Source: Acidiferrobacteraceae bacterium
Lineage (GTDB): Bacteria; Pseudomonadota; Gammaproteobacteria; Arenicellales; UBA868
DNA length: 46,397 nt
Reading direction: 5' to 3'
NCBI GenBank assembly: GCA_002721105.1
Contig: PBJL01000014.1
Location: 100,180-146,576 of the forward strand
Numbering within the stretch: position 1 is the first letter of the stretch; every line of letters begins with the position of its first letter. The position numbers and the translations under genes were made by a program. The notes under the pieces were generated by a model. That model was not told where the DNA came from and made no database searches. It worked only from the letters and a program-made list of their open reading frames with translations. Shown here piece by piece: positions 34,559 through 42,891 of this stretch.

Positions 34559-35473
34559 CTACATGTTTTTATTTAGCAAATCTTTCGCTATTTGAGTCGC
34601 AATTTTCGCATTATTCTTTATGAGCGATATGTTGGTTTTGAGGGTTTGTCCATTAGAAAGAGCATGAAGTTGATCTAAAACAAACGGTGTTATTTTTGAG
34701 CCTTTTATATTTTTATTTTGTGCATTATTCAAAGCTGCCTCAATCCATGGACGTACCGCTGAGGGTGGAAGTGTAGTATCTTCTGGAGGTGGCACGGCAA
34801 TTATCTCACCTCCCTCGAGTTCGAGGTTACGGCGTTCATGAATTATGGCTGCTGCTTCTTTTGAATCATTCACGGTTTGTTTTAATTCAATTCCTGATTT
34901 ACTAGAAAAAAAGGCAGGTAGTTCATTGGTGCCTAGCCCAATTATTGGAACACCGATAGTTTCTAAATATTCCATAGTTGCAGGAAGATCCAAGATAGAT
35001 TTAGCACCAGAACAAACAATTGTTAATGGTGTGCGCATTAGTTCGCTAAGATCTGCAGAGATATCAAAAGATTCTTGCCAATTTCGATGCACGCCCCCGA
35101 TACCGCCTGTTGCGAATATGCTAATTCCGGCCCTGCGCGCACAAATCATGGTTGCCGCAACTGTTGTCGCCCCAGTCATATTTTTTGCAATCGCAGTAGC
35201 CAAATTATTGCGACTCAATTTTTCCACTGAATCTGATGTGGCAAGCAATTCGAGTTCATTATTGGTAAGTCCGATACGAATTTTACCCTCGATCACTGCG
35301 ATCGTAGCGGGGATACCACCATTTTCTCGAATAATTTTTTCAGTATCTTTAGCCACTTCAAGATTGTCAGGCGCTGGCAAACCATGACTGATTAATGTGC
35401 TCTCTAATGCAACAATTGGATGGCTAGAAGTCAGGCCGTTAGTAACCTCATCGCTTATCAAAATTGCAGTCAT
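34559..35473 (-). CDS. psuG: pseudouridine-5'-phosphate glycosidase
   Basis: A 304-residue enzyme that breaks the C-glycosidic bond of pseudouridine 5'-phosphate to give uracil and ribose 5-phosphate. Family blocks are VALESTLISHGLP, AKNMTGATTVAATM, IFATGGIGGVHR, CSGAKSILDLPATMEYLETIGVP and the C-terminal EGGEIIAVPPPE. ATG 35473 overlaps the kinase stop as ATGA and is used here; an ATG at 35512 would add 13 residues. It is coupled to the kinase that makes its substrate. Confidence 0.93.
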   Translation of the reverse strand: MTAILISDEVTNGLTSSHPIVALESTLISHGLPAPDNLEVAKDTEKIIRENGGIPATIAVIEGKIRIGLTNNELELLATSDSVEKLSRNNLATAIAKNMTGATTVAATMICARRAGISIFATGGIGGVHRNWQESFDISADLSELMRTPLTIVCSGAKSILDLPATMEYLETIGVPIIGLGTNELPAFFSSKSGIELKQTVNDSKEAAAIIHERRNLELEGGEIIAVPPPEDTTLPPSAVRPWIEAALNNAQNKNIKGSKITPFVLDQLHALSNGQTLKTNISLIKNNAKIATQIAKDLLNKNM

Positions 35474-36408
35474 CTCGTTTGATTTGTCTGAAGTTTTTCT
35501 ATCAGTTGCCATGTTATAAGCATATTAGGATTAGGCGTCGATATGAAAAAGTTACTAGCTAATAAACCTAATTCTAATGCTTTTTTTGTGGTACAGCATT
35601 TTTCAAGCGCACCGATTGTCACAGCAGCCAAGGTATCGCCAGCCCCAGATGTTCTAAGGGGGACGACTTTCTTGTTTGGTGAACCACTTGTCCCACTACC
35701 ATTTGAATCTGCCCAAGCTGCACCATTTGAACCTGATGTGACAATAACACGGCCAACGCCCTTTTGGTAAAGTATCTTTGCGACCTCTTCTGCACCATTG
35801 AGCCCTTCATACACTTGCTTGATAATTGAGTTTGCTTCTGCAATATTTAATATGAGAGTGTCAATTGATTGCAAATTGGCTTGCAATCTAGATGCCTTAG
35901 ATGGAGAACTTCCGATCACATATGTTCGTGCCTGATCATTGTGAGAGAGAAGGAAGTTAAGCCCGAGTTTGGGCATATTAGTATCTATACACCAGGCGTC
36001 CCAGTCCCGTAACTTTTCTAATCTAGTGGGCCAATAATGTTCATCCAATAGATCGTAGATTTGCATGTCAGCAAGTCCTATTATTAATTCACCTTGTGCA
36101 TTCAAAATATCGGTATATGTGGCAGTAGATTTAGATGATTCCTCACCCACATCAACAAGATCAATCGAGGTTGCATTCAGATAATCGATGATTTCAGTGC
36201 CCGGTAAATCTAAACCAACTTTGCTGACAATACCTGTGGTGAAACCTAAATGCGGTAACAACTTCGCGATATTAAAAGCTACACCTCCAAATGATTTAGT
36301 CGTACTAGCAGGATTAGATTCGCCTAAAATAGGGTTATGGTCACACTGGATTGTGTAATCCATGTGCATGCCTCCGATACATAAGATACGTGCTAATTTA
36401 TCATCCAT
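35470..36408 (-). CDS. psuK: PfkB-family kinase, probable pseudouridine kinase
   Basis: A 312-residue ribokinase-fold kinase. The N-terminal LCIGGMHMDYTI and GGVAFNIAKLLPHLG form the sugar-binding part, and RTSGAGDTLAAVTIGAL carries the catalytic GAGD loop. Placed directly upstream of psuG with a 4-base overlap, it most likely phosphorylates pseudouridine at the 5' position, as PsuK does. Ribokinase or another nucleoside kinase is less likely since a ribokinase gene is present at 39452. It is divergent from the nucleoside hydrolase gene, with about 155 bases between them. Confidence 0.85.
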   Translation of the reverse strand: MDDKLARILCIGGMHMDYTIQCDHNPILGESNPASTTKSFGGVAFNIAKLLPHLGFTTGIVSKVGLDLPGTEIIDYLNATSIDLVDVGEESSKSTATYTDILNAQGELIIGLADMQIYDLLDEHYWPTRLEKLRDWDAWCIDTNMPKLGLNFLLSHNDQARTYVIGSSPSKASRLQANLQSIDTLILNIAEANSIIKQVYEGLNGAEEVAKILYQKGVGRVIVTSGSNGAAWADSNGSGTSGSPNKKVVPLRTSGAGDTLAAVTIGALEKCCTTKKALELGLLASNFFISTPNPNMLITWQLIEKLQTNQTR

Positions 36409-36563
36409 TTATTATTATGATGGTTCTTAAGCGAGATATAATTGATTAGGACCAATTGTTTGGGTTTACTTGTCTTATGAAAAATTTATAGATCCAAATA
36501 CTGTTTTGACGCCACAGATTCTACATTTTAACGGATAAACGTAAACTAATTGTTATTAAGATA

Positions 36564-37514
36564 ATGCAAAGAAAAATTATTATTGATTGTGATCCTGGCC
36601 ATGACGACGCTGTCGCAATCTTGCTTGCTATTGCGTCTCCCCAAGAAATCAATATTTTGGGTATAACATGCGTAGCTGGAAATGTACCGATTGATCTAAC
36701 AACGAAAAATGCATTGCGGGTTTGTGAATTAGCAAACAGTCCTTCGATAAAGGTTCACAAGGGTTGTTCTCGTCCGATAGTTCATGATCTCGTTACCGCA
36801 GAATATGTACATGGCGAGACTGGTCTTGATCTGCCAGATGGGAGAGTATTGCCTGACCCCCATATGATCTTACAAGAAAAGCATGGAGTTGATTTTATTG
36901 TTGAAAGTTTGTTAAACGAACCAAAAGGTTCTGTAACTCTCTGCGTTTTAGGTCCGCAGACTAATATTGCGATGGCGTTTCTTAAAGAGCCACGAATCAT
37001 CCCTAATGTGAAGGAGGTCGTATGCATGGGCGGCGCTGCTGTAACTCTAGGAAATGTAACACCAGCCGCTGAGTTCAACTTTTTTGTGGATCCTCATGCT
37101 GCCAATATTGTGTTTCAGTCAGGTGTGCCTATAACAATGTTAGGGCTAGATGTTACTCACCAAGTATTAGCGACTAAAGAGAGGCGAGATATGTTTTCGC
37201 ATAGTGGAGGCAGGACCGCATCTATAGTTGCTGATTTAATGGAATTTTATTGTCAATTCGATATAGTCCGTTATGGTATGGATGGAGGTCCATTACATGA
37301 CCCATGTGTGATTGCGTACATGTTAGATCAGGCAATATTTACAACCCGGCCTATACATGTTGCGATCGAGACCCAATCATCTCTAACTCGAGGCGCATCA
37401 GTAGCTGATTGGTGGGGAGTGACCAACAAACCTCCTAACTGCCTAGTAGCAGAGATTGCTGATGATCAGTTATTTTTTGATCTTTTGCTAGAGCGTTTGT
37501 CAAAACTACCTTAA
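36564..37514 (+). CDS. nucleoside hydrolase (inosine/uridine-preferring type)
   Basis: A 316-residue calcium-dependent N-ribohydrolase that splits ribonucleosides to base and ribose. The N-terminal metal motif is DCDPGHDDAVAILLA. GITCVAGNVPIDLTTKNALRV, VCMGGAAVTLGNVTPAAEFNFFVDPHAA and the catalytic-side HDPCVIAYML complete the family pattern. Specificity cannot be set from the motifs. The ribose it frees would be used by the ribokinase at 39452. It stands alone on the plus strand between divergent psuK and a convergent PPOX gene. Confidence 0.92.
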   Translation: MQRKIIIDCDPGHDDAVAILLAIASPQEINILGITCVAGNVPIDLTTKNALRVCELANSPSIKVHKGCSRPIVHDLVTAEYVHGETGLDLPDGRVLPDPHMILQEKHGVDFIVESLLNEPKGSVTLCVLGPQTNIAMAFLKEPRIIPNVKEVVCMGGAAVTLGNVTPAAEFNFFVDPHAANIVFQSGVPITMLGLDVTHQVLATKERRDMFSHSGGRTASIVADLMEFYCQFDIVRYGMDGGPLHDPCVIAYMLDQAIFTTRPIHVAIETQSSLTRGASVADWWGVTNKPPNCLVAEIADDQLFFDLLLERLSKLP

Positions 37515-37544
37515 GACACCCTTAGCTACGAGGGCAGATCGCAT

Positions 37545-37564
37545 AAACTATATTAGTATAGTTT
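37545..37564. terminator. bidirectional stem-loop between convergent genes
   Basis: AAACTATA and TATAGTTT form a perfect 8-base stem with loop TTAG in the 38 bases between the nucleoside hydrolase stop and the PPOX-like stop (it overlaps the latter). Position and shape fit a shared terminator, though the stem is AT-only apart from one pair. Confidence 0.4.
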
Positions 37565-38167
37565 GTTTCGGTATCCCTCTTCTTCATCTTTCTCGAGTTC
37601 TTTAACGGATCTTCCTGGCGCTGCTCCTTGATCGGCGATAATTTTTCCTATTGACGGATAAATTCCTTTTTTTATATGTGTTTTAGTATCCCAGAGTTTT
37701 GATCTTCGAATAGCCTTTCCACAGTGGATGTAACATTCATTAATCTCAATTCGAAGTCCTGTCTTTGGGGTTTTGCCCTTCACCATCGAGCTTTCCAAAA
37801 GCATCACATCTGTGATGATTTTTGCTTCACCATTTAATCTTAAGGTTTCTTCTAATCCAGGGATCACAAAAAGCATACCAATTTTTGAGTTATTGGTAAT
37901 GTTAGTCAGGCTATCAAGGCGGTTATTACCCGGTCTGTCAGGTAGGAAAAGTGTGTTTTCATCGATTATTTGTACAAAACCAGGTGCATCGCCACGCGGA
38001 GAAGCGTCACAGTAGCCGTCAGAGCGCACTGTGCTTAAAATCAAAAAAGGACTTAACTCAATAAAATGACGCAGATGCTGATCTAATTTCGGTAGTACTT
38101 TTCTTACAGCAATCTCATGAGGAGCGCTATAAAGGTCACGTAAATCAGATTGATTTTTGAGTTCCAT
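37553..38167 (-). CDS. pyridoxamine 5'-phosphate oxidase-like FMN protein
   Basis: A 204-residue split-barrel flavin-binding protein of the PPOX-like group. FLILSTVRSDGYCDASPRGDAPGF is the first barrel part, and LFLPDRPGNNRLDSLTNITNNSKIGMLFVIPG the flavin-binding part. ECYIHCGKAIRRSKLWD and a C-terminal tail resemble the DR2398/MSMEG_1061-type subfamily rather than true PdxH. The substrate is unknown; reduction of a small cofactor or aromatic ring is typical of the fold. It is flanked by nucleoside-salvage genes, which may hint at a pyrimidine or purine-related job, but there is no direct evidence. Confidence 0.8.
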   Translation of the reverse strand: MELKNQSDLRDLYSAPHEIAVRKVLPKLDQHLRHFIELSPFLILSTVRSDGYCDASPRGDAPGFVQIIDENTLFLPDRPGNNRLDSLTNITNNSKIGMLFVIPGLEETLRLNGEAKIITDVMLLESSMVKGKTPKTGLRIEINECYIHCGKAIRRSKLWDTKTHIKKGIYPSIGKIIADQGAAPGRSVKELEKDEEEGYRNKLY

Positions 38168-38258
38168 ACTACCGATAATTTTTTATCATGCTATTAATCC
38201 AATTAAAATAACAAAACATAAGAGTTCTATTATATAGGATATATTTTGATTGCAGCAC

Positions 38259-39155
38259 TTATCGGGCGAAGGAGCTTTCTCTTCCCGTCTTTAAGCACTG
38301 ATCAACAAGTTCTTTTGACATTCCCGGAATGCTAAGTACTCGTTGATATTCCTTAGCCGGATTAACATCAGATAAAAGCCAATTATCGCAATTAATGCAT
38401 GTCTTCACCCCGAGCTCTAGCCATTTTGGAAGAGGGTGTTCGTTGACAGATCTAATACTACCAGTATGCATATTTGATGTTGGGCATGCCTCAATGACTA
38501 CTTGTTTATTAACCACAAGGTCTAGGACAGTGAAATCTTCAAGCAAGCTAGTGCCATGCCCGATTCTTTGAGCATGTAACAGATTTATAGCCTTTTTTAT
38601 TTCCGATGGTGGACGTCGCGCTTCGCCAGCGTGCACAGTTCGCCCAATATCGAGTTTAAAAGCTGTCTGATAAGGTTCAGCATAATCCTCGATATTCCAC
38701 CTATGAGAACTTTGTGGAGCTCCTGCAAGATCAATTGCAACCACACCTGTCCTATTTTTTGCGATTTCGACATGTGAATTCAAAATCGAAGGGGATTCCC
38801 CATACAAGCCACAAAGAATAAGACCCGCGCGCCCATTAATTCCGTCCAAGACAGCGTCCACTATCTCTTCTGGGGAACCGATAGGATGGAGTTGTGGCGC
38901 GAAGCGAATTTCTAGGACACTCACACCATATAAAGATGCATCTTCACAGATTTCCGATGCTACGCGTTTGAGATGATCCTTATGCTGAAGGCAAGACAGA
39001 GTGGCTTTGAATTTCATCAATGCTTCTTCTAAACCAAGACCAGAATGAAAACGAATGTCATTTGGGAGAGCTATCCCGACGTCGTTAGCTAAATCGATTA
39101 ACGTTTGATCCCGCATAGAACCGTCTAGATGAAGATGTAGCTCGGTATAGTTCAT
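38259..39155 (-). CDS. adenosine deaminase family protein
   Basis: A 298-residue zinc-dependent amidohydrolase-fold deaminase. Ligand and catalytic motifs are TELHLHLDGS (HxH), TVHAGE, RIGHGT and EACPTSNM. The last motif reads NCDNWLL where E. coli and animal enzymes have TDDP, so the metal Asp is kept and the following Asp is Asn, a variant I recall from other bacterial members. Length is shorter than the usual 330-345 residues. Deamination of adenosine to inosine fits the surrounding nucleoside-salvage genes; a related purine substrate is possible. It is divergent from the ribokinase gene across about 300 bases. Confidence 0.87.
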   Translation of the reverse strand: MNYTELHLHLDGSMRDQTLIDLANDVGIALPNDIRFHSGLGLEEALMKFKATLSCLQHKDHLKRVASEICEDASLYGVSVLEIRFAPQLHPIGSPEEIVDAVLDGINGRAGLILCGLYGESPSILNSHVEIAKNRTGVVAIDLAGAPQSSHRWNIEDYAEPYQTAFKLDIGRTVHAGEARRPPSEIKKAINLLHAQRIGHGTSLLEDFTVLDLVVNKQVVIEACPTSNMHTGSIRSVNEHPLPKWLELGVKTCINCDNWLLSDVNPAKEYQRVLSIPGMSKELVDQCLKTGRESSFAR

Positions 39156-39233
39156 AAATGAATTAGTTGACAGACTTAAATAATAAAGAAAATTTATTGA
39201 TTATTATAACAACAGGAATATTTTTAATTTAGT

Positions 39234-39279
39234 ATGTAATCTATTTTACATTCAAGGTGTCGAAAATTTCGAGTTTGAA
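39234..39279. promoter_or_regulatory. operator-like dyads between adenosine deaminase and ribokinase genes
   Basis: ATGTAA-N6-TTACAT (39234-39251) and the odd palindrome TCGAAAATTTCGA (39260-39272), itself flanked by TTCAA and TTGAA, lie together in the divergent region. A weak promoter pair TTGATT (39197) / TATTTT (39219), spacer 16, sits just upstream on the plus strand. A repressor binding here could control both genes. The rest of 39156-39451 holds nothing else I can support. Confidence 0.35.
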
Positions 39280-39451
39280 TGACAAACCTAAATTATTCTT
39301 AAAATGTATAGTCGTGGACATCGTTTGTAACTTAATATATGGAAATGACCTGTTCTTCAACAGCTGTAGTGATCACTTATAGACTAAAAGACATATCAAT
39401 GAAGAGTAATATACTTTCCCCTCAACATAAACGTTGACAGAGGGTAGATTT

Positions 39452-40333
39452 TTGATACTCGTTTTTGGGTCAATAAATGTCGATATAATTATGCCTGTTT
39501 TTTCGCTTCCACGACCAGGCGAAACCGTTTTGGCCAAAACAATGAATGTTAAACCGGGCGGGAAAGGCGCTAATCAAGCATTAGCTGCACAACGTGCGGG
39601 TGTTAAAACGAGCCTAGTTGGTAGAGTTGGCCAAGACGCTCATGCCAAAATAGCACTATCTTCATTAAAGGATGAAAACGTTGATCTGTCCTTGGTTAAA
39701 GTTTCAGACCGGGAAACTGGTTGCGCGATTATTATGGTCGACAAGGATGGAGAGAATATCATTAGTGTTGCAAGTGGCGCGAATCTTGATGTTGCTTCGA
39801 ATCAAGTGGATGATGATATGTTGACTGAATGTGATGTTGTATTATTACAGCAGGAAGTACTGTTGGAGCAGAACCTGCGATTAGCATCCCGCGCTCGTGA
39901 TAGATCTATTCCTGTTGTCTACAATTTTGCACCTTCTGAACCGGCATCGGAAGAACTTTTCTCGACCATTGATTATATAATCATGAATAAAATCGAGGCG
40001 TCTAAAATTTTAACATTAGGCGCACAAAAAGAACCGGTGGAAATTGCAAAAGCAATCAATCGTCAATACGGAATCACTACAGTCATCACCCTAGGTGAGA
40101 AAGGGGCGATTGCCGAATCAAAAAGTGGGTCATTTCGGGTTTCCGCACCCGTAGTGAAGGTTGTTGATACTGTTGGTTCAGGAGATACGTTTTGTGGTTA
40201 TTTTGCGGCAGAAATCGCAAAGGGAAATCGATCTACTGACTCTGCTTTAAGAATAGCTACCAGAGCTGCTTCGATTGCATGCTCTCGTTACGGGGCACAA
40301 GCAGGAATTCCGTGTCGATCGGACGTTTTTTAA
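39452..40333 (+). CDS. rbsK: ribokinase
   Basis: A 293-residue PfkB-family kinase that phosphorylates ribose at O5. It opens ILVFGSINVDIIMPV, has the sugar-binding NVKPGGKGANQALAAQRAG, IVMVDKDGEN-like strands (read IIMVDKDGEN), VVYNFAPSEP, and the C-terminal catalytic VDTVGSGDTFCGYFAAEIA. The frame opens at TTG 39434, but TTG 39452 has AGAGGGT 7 bases upstream and gives the normal N-terminus; a TTG start implies modest expression. It links nucleoside hydrolysis to ribose 5-phosphate, entering the pentose phosphate pathway. Confidence 0.93.
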   Translation: MILVFGSINVDIIMPVFSLPRPGETVLAKTMNVKPGGKGANQALAAQRAGVKTSLVGRVGQDAHAKIALSSLKDENVDLSLVKVSDRETGCAIIMVDKDGENIISVASGANLDVASNQVDDDMLTECDVVLLQQEVLLEQNLRLASRARDRSIPVVYNFAPSEPASEELFSTIDYIIMNKIEASKILTLGAQKEPVEIAKAINRQYGITTVITLGEKGAIAESKSGSFRVSAPVVKVVDTVGSGDTFCGYFAAEIAKGNRSTDSALRIATRAASIACSRYGAQAGIPCRSDVF

Positions 40334-40443
40334 CAAAAAAGTTGTTCAGGGAGTAAATGAGGTACGGTATCTTTTGTTTCTTTCCATATTGACCCCAAAC
40401 CTAGGTAGCGGTACTCTCACTCCCAGTACTGGTATTTATGTGT

Positions 40444-40471
40444 TTGACTAATAAATACTAGGACATATGCA
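40444..40471 (+). promoter_or_regulatory. candidate promoter of the nucleoside ABC transporter
   Basis: TTGACT (5/6 match to -35) and TATGCA (3/6 to -10) with a 16-base spacer lie 33 bases before the binding-protein start. An upstream GTACT-N9-AGTAC dyad (about 40411-40429) could be an operator. Confidence 0.28.
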
Positions 40472-40504
40472 TTAAAAAAATACTATAGCAGGAGGATGCT
40501 CGCA

Positions 40505-41689
40505 ATGAGAATTTTTCGTATTAAGGTGGCGACTTTTATGATCGCTTTTTTAGCTTTTTTCGGCGGGTCATACGTCGGAACAGCTATGGCTTCGGGGAAG
40601 ATTGCATTGGTGACAGATGTGGGTGGACGTGGCGATCTTTCGTTTAACGATATGGGATTCAAAGGTGCAGACGAAGCTGCGGCTGAATTCGAAATGGAGT
40701 TAGTTTCAATCCAAAGTGGTTCAGCGACCGACTATTTACCGAATCTTCAGAATGCAGCTCGAAGTGGTGATTTTGAGATAATTATAGGGGTTGGATTTTT
40801 GTTGGCTGATGCTATGGCTGAAGTAGCAGCTCAATTTCCGGATCAGAATTTTGCGATTATTGATGTGACATGGCTCGACCATCCTAATCTTATGCAAGTG
40901 GGTTATGAAGAAAATAAGGGTTCAGCATTAGTAGGAGCATTAGGTGCGATGGTTGCAGCTCACTATGGTTATGAGAAAATTGGGGCAGTTTTAGGCATCG
41001 AGATTCCAGTGCTTTATAAGTTTGAGGCTGGTTACAGATATGGTATGCATTGGGGTAACGCTAAATATTTTGAAAAAACCGGAACAAAATCAGACGTAGG
41101 CTTGCTCTGGACCTATACAGGCACATTTGATGATATTGCCAAGGGTAAGGCAGCAACGGAGGCTATGTTGGCCCAAGGCGCTGGTCTAATTTATAACGTC
41201 GCTGGACCACTGGGTATCGGTGATCTAGAGGCTATCACTGAGCATTTGGAAGCTAAGGGTAAAACTGCTGGACCTCCATTCATGATTGGTGTTGATGCTA
41301 ATCAGGACTGGATGGGTGACGGTCATCGTGTAATCGCAAGCATGATGAAACGGGTAGACTACGGCGTTTATCAAGCAATTGAATCGGTTGTTAACGGAAA
41401 CTTTGAAGGTGGTGTTCGAGTGCTTGGTCCAAATAATGGCGGTATCGCAATGTCAGGAGAGCAGGATCTTGCTGATTTTATTGATTTTGGAATCGGTGGA
41501 GGTGCAATTTCGGAAGATGATCGAGCCTCTATCACCGAAAATTGGTTAGCAATGCGTAGTGAAATTCCGTCCTGGATTTGGGATGCTGTGGATGAACTTA
41601 GAAGTAAGATTGGTTCTGGTGAAGTGGTTGTACCTTGCGGTTGGTGTGCAGATACCATCAAAGAAATTCGATCTGATTATCCAGATTAA
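40505..41689 (+). CDS. BMP-family nucleoside ABC transporter binding protein
   Basis: A 394-residue periplasmic binding protein of the BMP/PnrA family, whose known members bind purine and other nucleosides. A signal peptide is clear: MRIFRIK, a hydrophobic core, then TAMA with cleavage before SGK. There is no lipobox Cys, so it is soluble rather than lipid-anchored. After it come KIALVTDVGGRGDLSFNDMGF and the GVDANQDWMGDG block. GGAGG (40491-40495) sits 9 bases before ATG 40505 and touches an earlier in-frame ATG (40496), so 40505 is the start. It heads a transporter set with two permeases. The C-terminal stretch CGWCADTIKEI with two Cys is unusual. Confidence 0.9.
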   Translation: MRIFRIKVATFMIAFLAFFGGSYVGTAMASGKIALVTDVGGRGDLSFNDMGFKGADEAAAEFEMELVSIQSGSATDYLPNLQNAARSGDFEIIIGVGFLLADAMAEVAAQFPDQNFAIIDVTWLDHPNLMQVGYEENKGSALVGALGAMVAAHYGYEKIGAVLGIEIPVLYKFEAGYRYGMHWGNAKYFEKTGTKSDVGLLWTYTGTFDDIAKGKAATEAMLAQGAGLIYNVAGPLGIGDLEAITEHLEAKGKTAGPPFMIGVDANQDWMGDGHRVIASMMKRVDYGVYQAIESVVNGNFEGGVRVLGPNNGGIAMSGEQDLADFIDFGIGGGAISEDDRASITENWLAMRSEIPSWIWDAVDELRSKIGSGEVVVPCGWCADTIKEIRSDYPD

Positions 41690-41720
41690 GAATAGACTAT
41701 CTATTGATGCTGTAATTTTA

Positions 41721-41750
41721 GAAGGGGAGAGGCCTAAGCTTCTCCCCTTC
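41721..41750 (+). promoter_or_regulatory. strong stem-loop between binding-protein and permease genes
   Basis: GAAGGGGAGA and TCTCCCCTTC are a perfect 10-base inverted repeat; a G-T, G-C and C-G continue it to 13 pairs with loop CTAA. No T-run follows, so it is not a standard terminator. Such hairpins between a binding protein and its permeases commonly stabilise the upstream message and lower downstream expression. Confidence 0.65.
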
Positions 41751-41820
41751 CTCATTGCAGAAAAGTTGGCCGATAAATATTTAAAAGAAGAAATTTGAGA
41801 AATTAGATAGCGGCATTGAC

Positions 41821-42891
41821 GTGCGATCACTAACAAAATATTTAAATCCAATACTGGAGTCGATGATAGCGGGTGTTATTGGCCTCATTATCGGCGCTTT
41901 GTTAATGCTTGGCTTCGGATACGATGCGTGGGCCGCTTATGTATCCCTTTTTAAGGGAAGTTTTGGCAGTGTATATAGTTGGGCTGAATCATTAGCTAAT
42001 GCTACGCCACTAATATTAACCGCACTTACTTTCGCAATTGCTATTCGTGGTGGTTTGTTTAATATTGGGGCAGAGGGCCAGCTTTACATGGGTGCACTTG
42101 CTGCAGTTTCGGTGAGCCTAATTCAACTTTCAGCACCTTTTCATCTTCTCCTTGCTCTAGTGGCAGCGATGGTAGCTGGAGCCTTATGGAGTTTACCAGT
42201 AGCTATTTTGAAGCTAACGCGCGGCGTGCATGAGGTTATATCGACAATAATGCTCAATTGGATCGCGCGTTTTTTTGCGTTTTATGTGGTCGCTGAGCTT
42301 CTAATGGATCCAATTCGAGGGGAGAAGACCATTAGCATCGCTGAAACGTCGAGATTCGCGCGAATTATTCCAGGCACTAGCCTGAATTACGGTATCATAG
42401 TGTCTGTTATCGCGGTGTTGGTAGTTTTATTTCTTATTTGGCGAACCACTGTTGGTTTTGAACTTCGGGTGGCCGGTCATAATCCTGAATCTGCTCATTA
42501 CGCTGGCGTCAGTCACAGAAAACAAATTCTTAGGGCATTTGTGTTAGGAGGCATTGTGGCCGGCTTGGCTGGAGCTGTTCAGGTAATGGGCCGCCCTCCC
42601 ACCTATGCGCTTATTAGTGGATTACCTCAAATAGTTGACCTAGGTTTTGATGGCATTGCAGTAGCAATGATTGGTCGAAATCATCCAGTTGGTATTGTAT
42701 TTGCAGCAATTTTCTTTGGTGGTTTAATAGTGGGTGGCAGAATGATGCAAATGTCACCAGGTGTACCAATGGAGTTGGTTCGAATTGTCGAAGGGGTGAT
42801 TATCCTTGCTCTGGCAGTGCCGGAACTGAAGAGAATTTTTTGGTTCATAAGAAACAAGTTTAGAAAAAAAAGGGGTGACGATGGAAGTTGA
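41821..42891 (+). CDS. nucleoside ABC transporter permease (YufP-like)
   Basis: A 356-residue inner-membrane permease of the BPD_transp_2 type with about 8-10 hydrophobic segments. Family marks are NATPLILTALTFAIAIRGGLFNIGAEGQLYMGA and the coupling-helix region VAGHNPESAHYAGVSHRK. It pairs with the next gene to form the channel for nucleosides delivered by the BMP protein. The start is GTG 41821 without a strong ribosome-binding site. The stop overlaps the next gene by 11 bases, so the two permeases are made together. The N-terminus faces the cytoplasm with a short polar start before the first helix. Confidence 0.9.
   Translation: MRSLTKYLNPILESMIAGVIGLIIGALLMLGFGYDAWAAYVSLFKGSFGSVYSWAESLANATPLILTALTFAIAIRGGLFNIGAEGQLYMGALAAVSVSLIQLSAPFHLLLALVAAMVAGALWSLPVAILKLTRGVHEVISTIMLNWIARFFAFYVVAELLMDPIRGEKTISIAETSRFARIIPGTSLNYGIIVSVIAVLVVLFLIWRTTVGFELRVAGHNPESAHYAGVSHRKQILRAFVLGGIVAGLAGAVQVMGRPPTYALISGLPQIVDLGFDGIAVAMIGRNHPVGIVFAAIFFGGLIVGGRMMQMSPGVPMELVRIVEGVIILALAVPELKRIFWFIRNKFRKKRGDDGS

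Noticed and set aside
34845..35387. 180-residue plus-strand open frame opposite psuG
   Set aside because: It is antisense to psuG, whose family motifs are intact, and it has no recognisable motifs itself.
41559..41798. 79-residue plus-strand open frame spanning the end of the BMP gene and the stem-loop
   Set aside because: It overlaps the binding-protein gene in another frame and crosses the hairpin, with no ribosome-binding site or motif.
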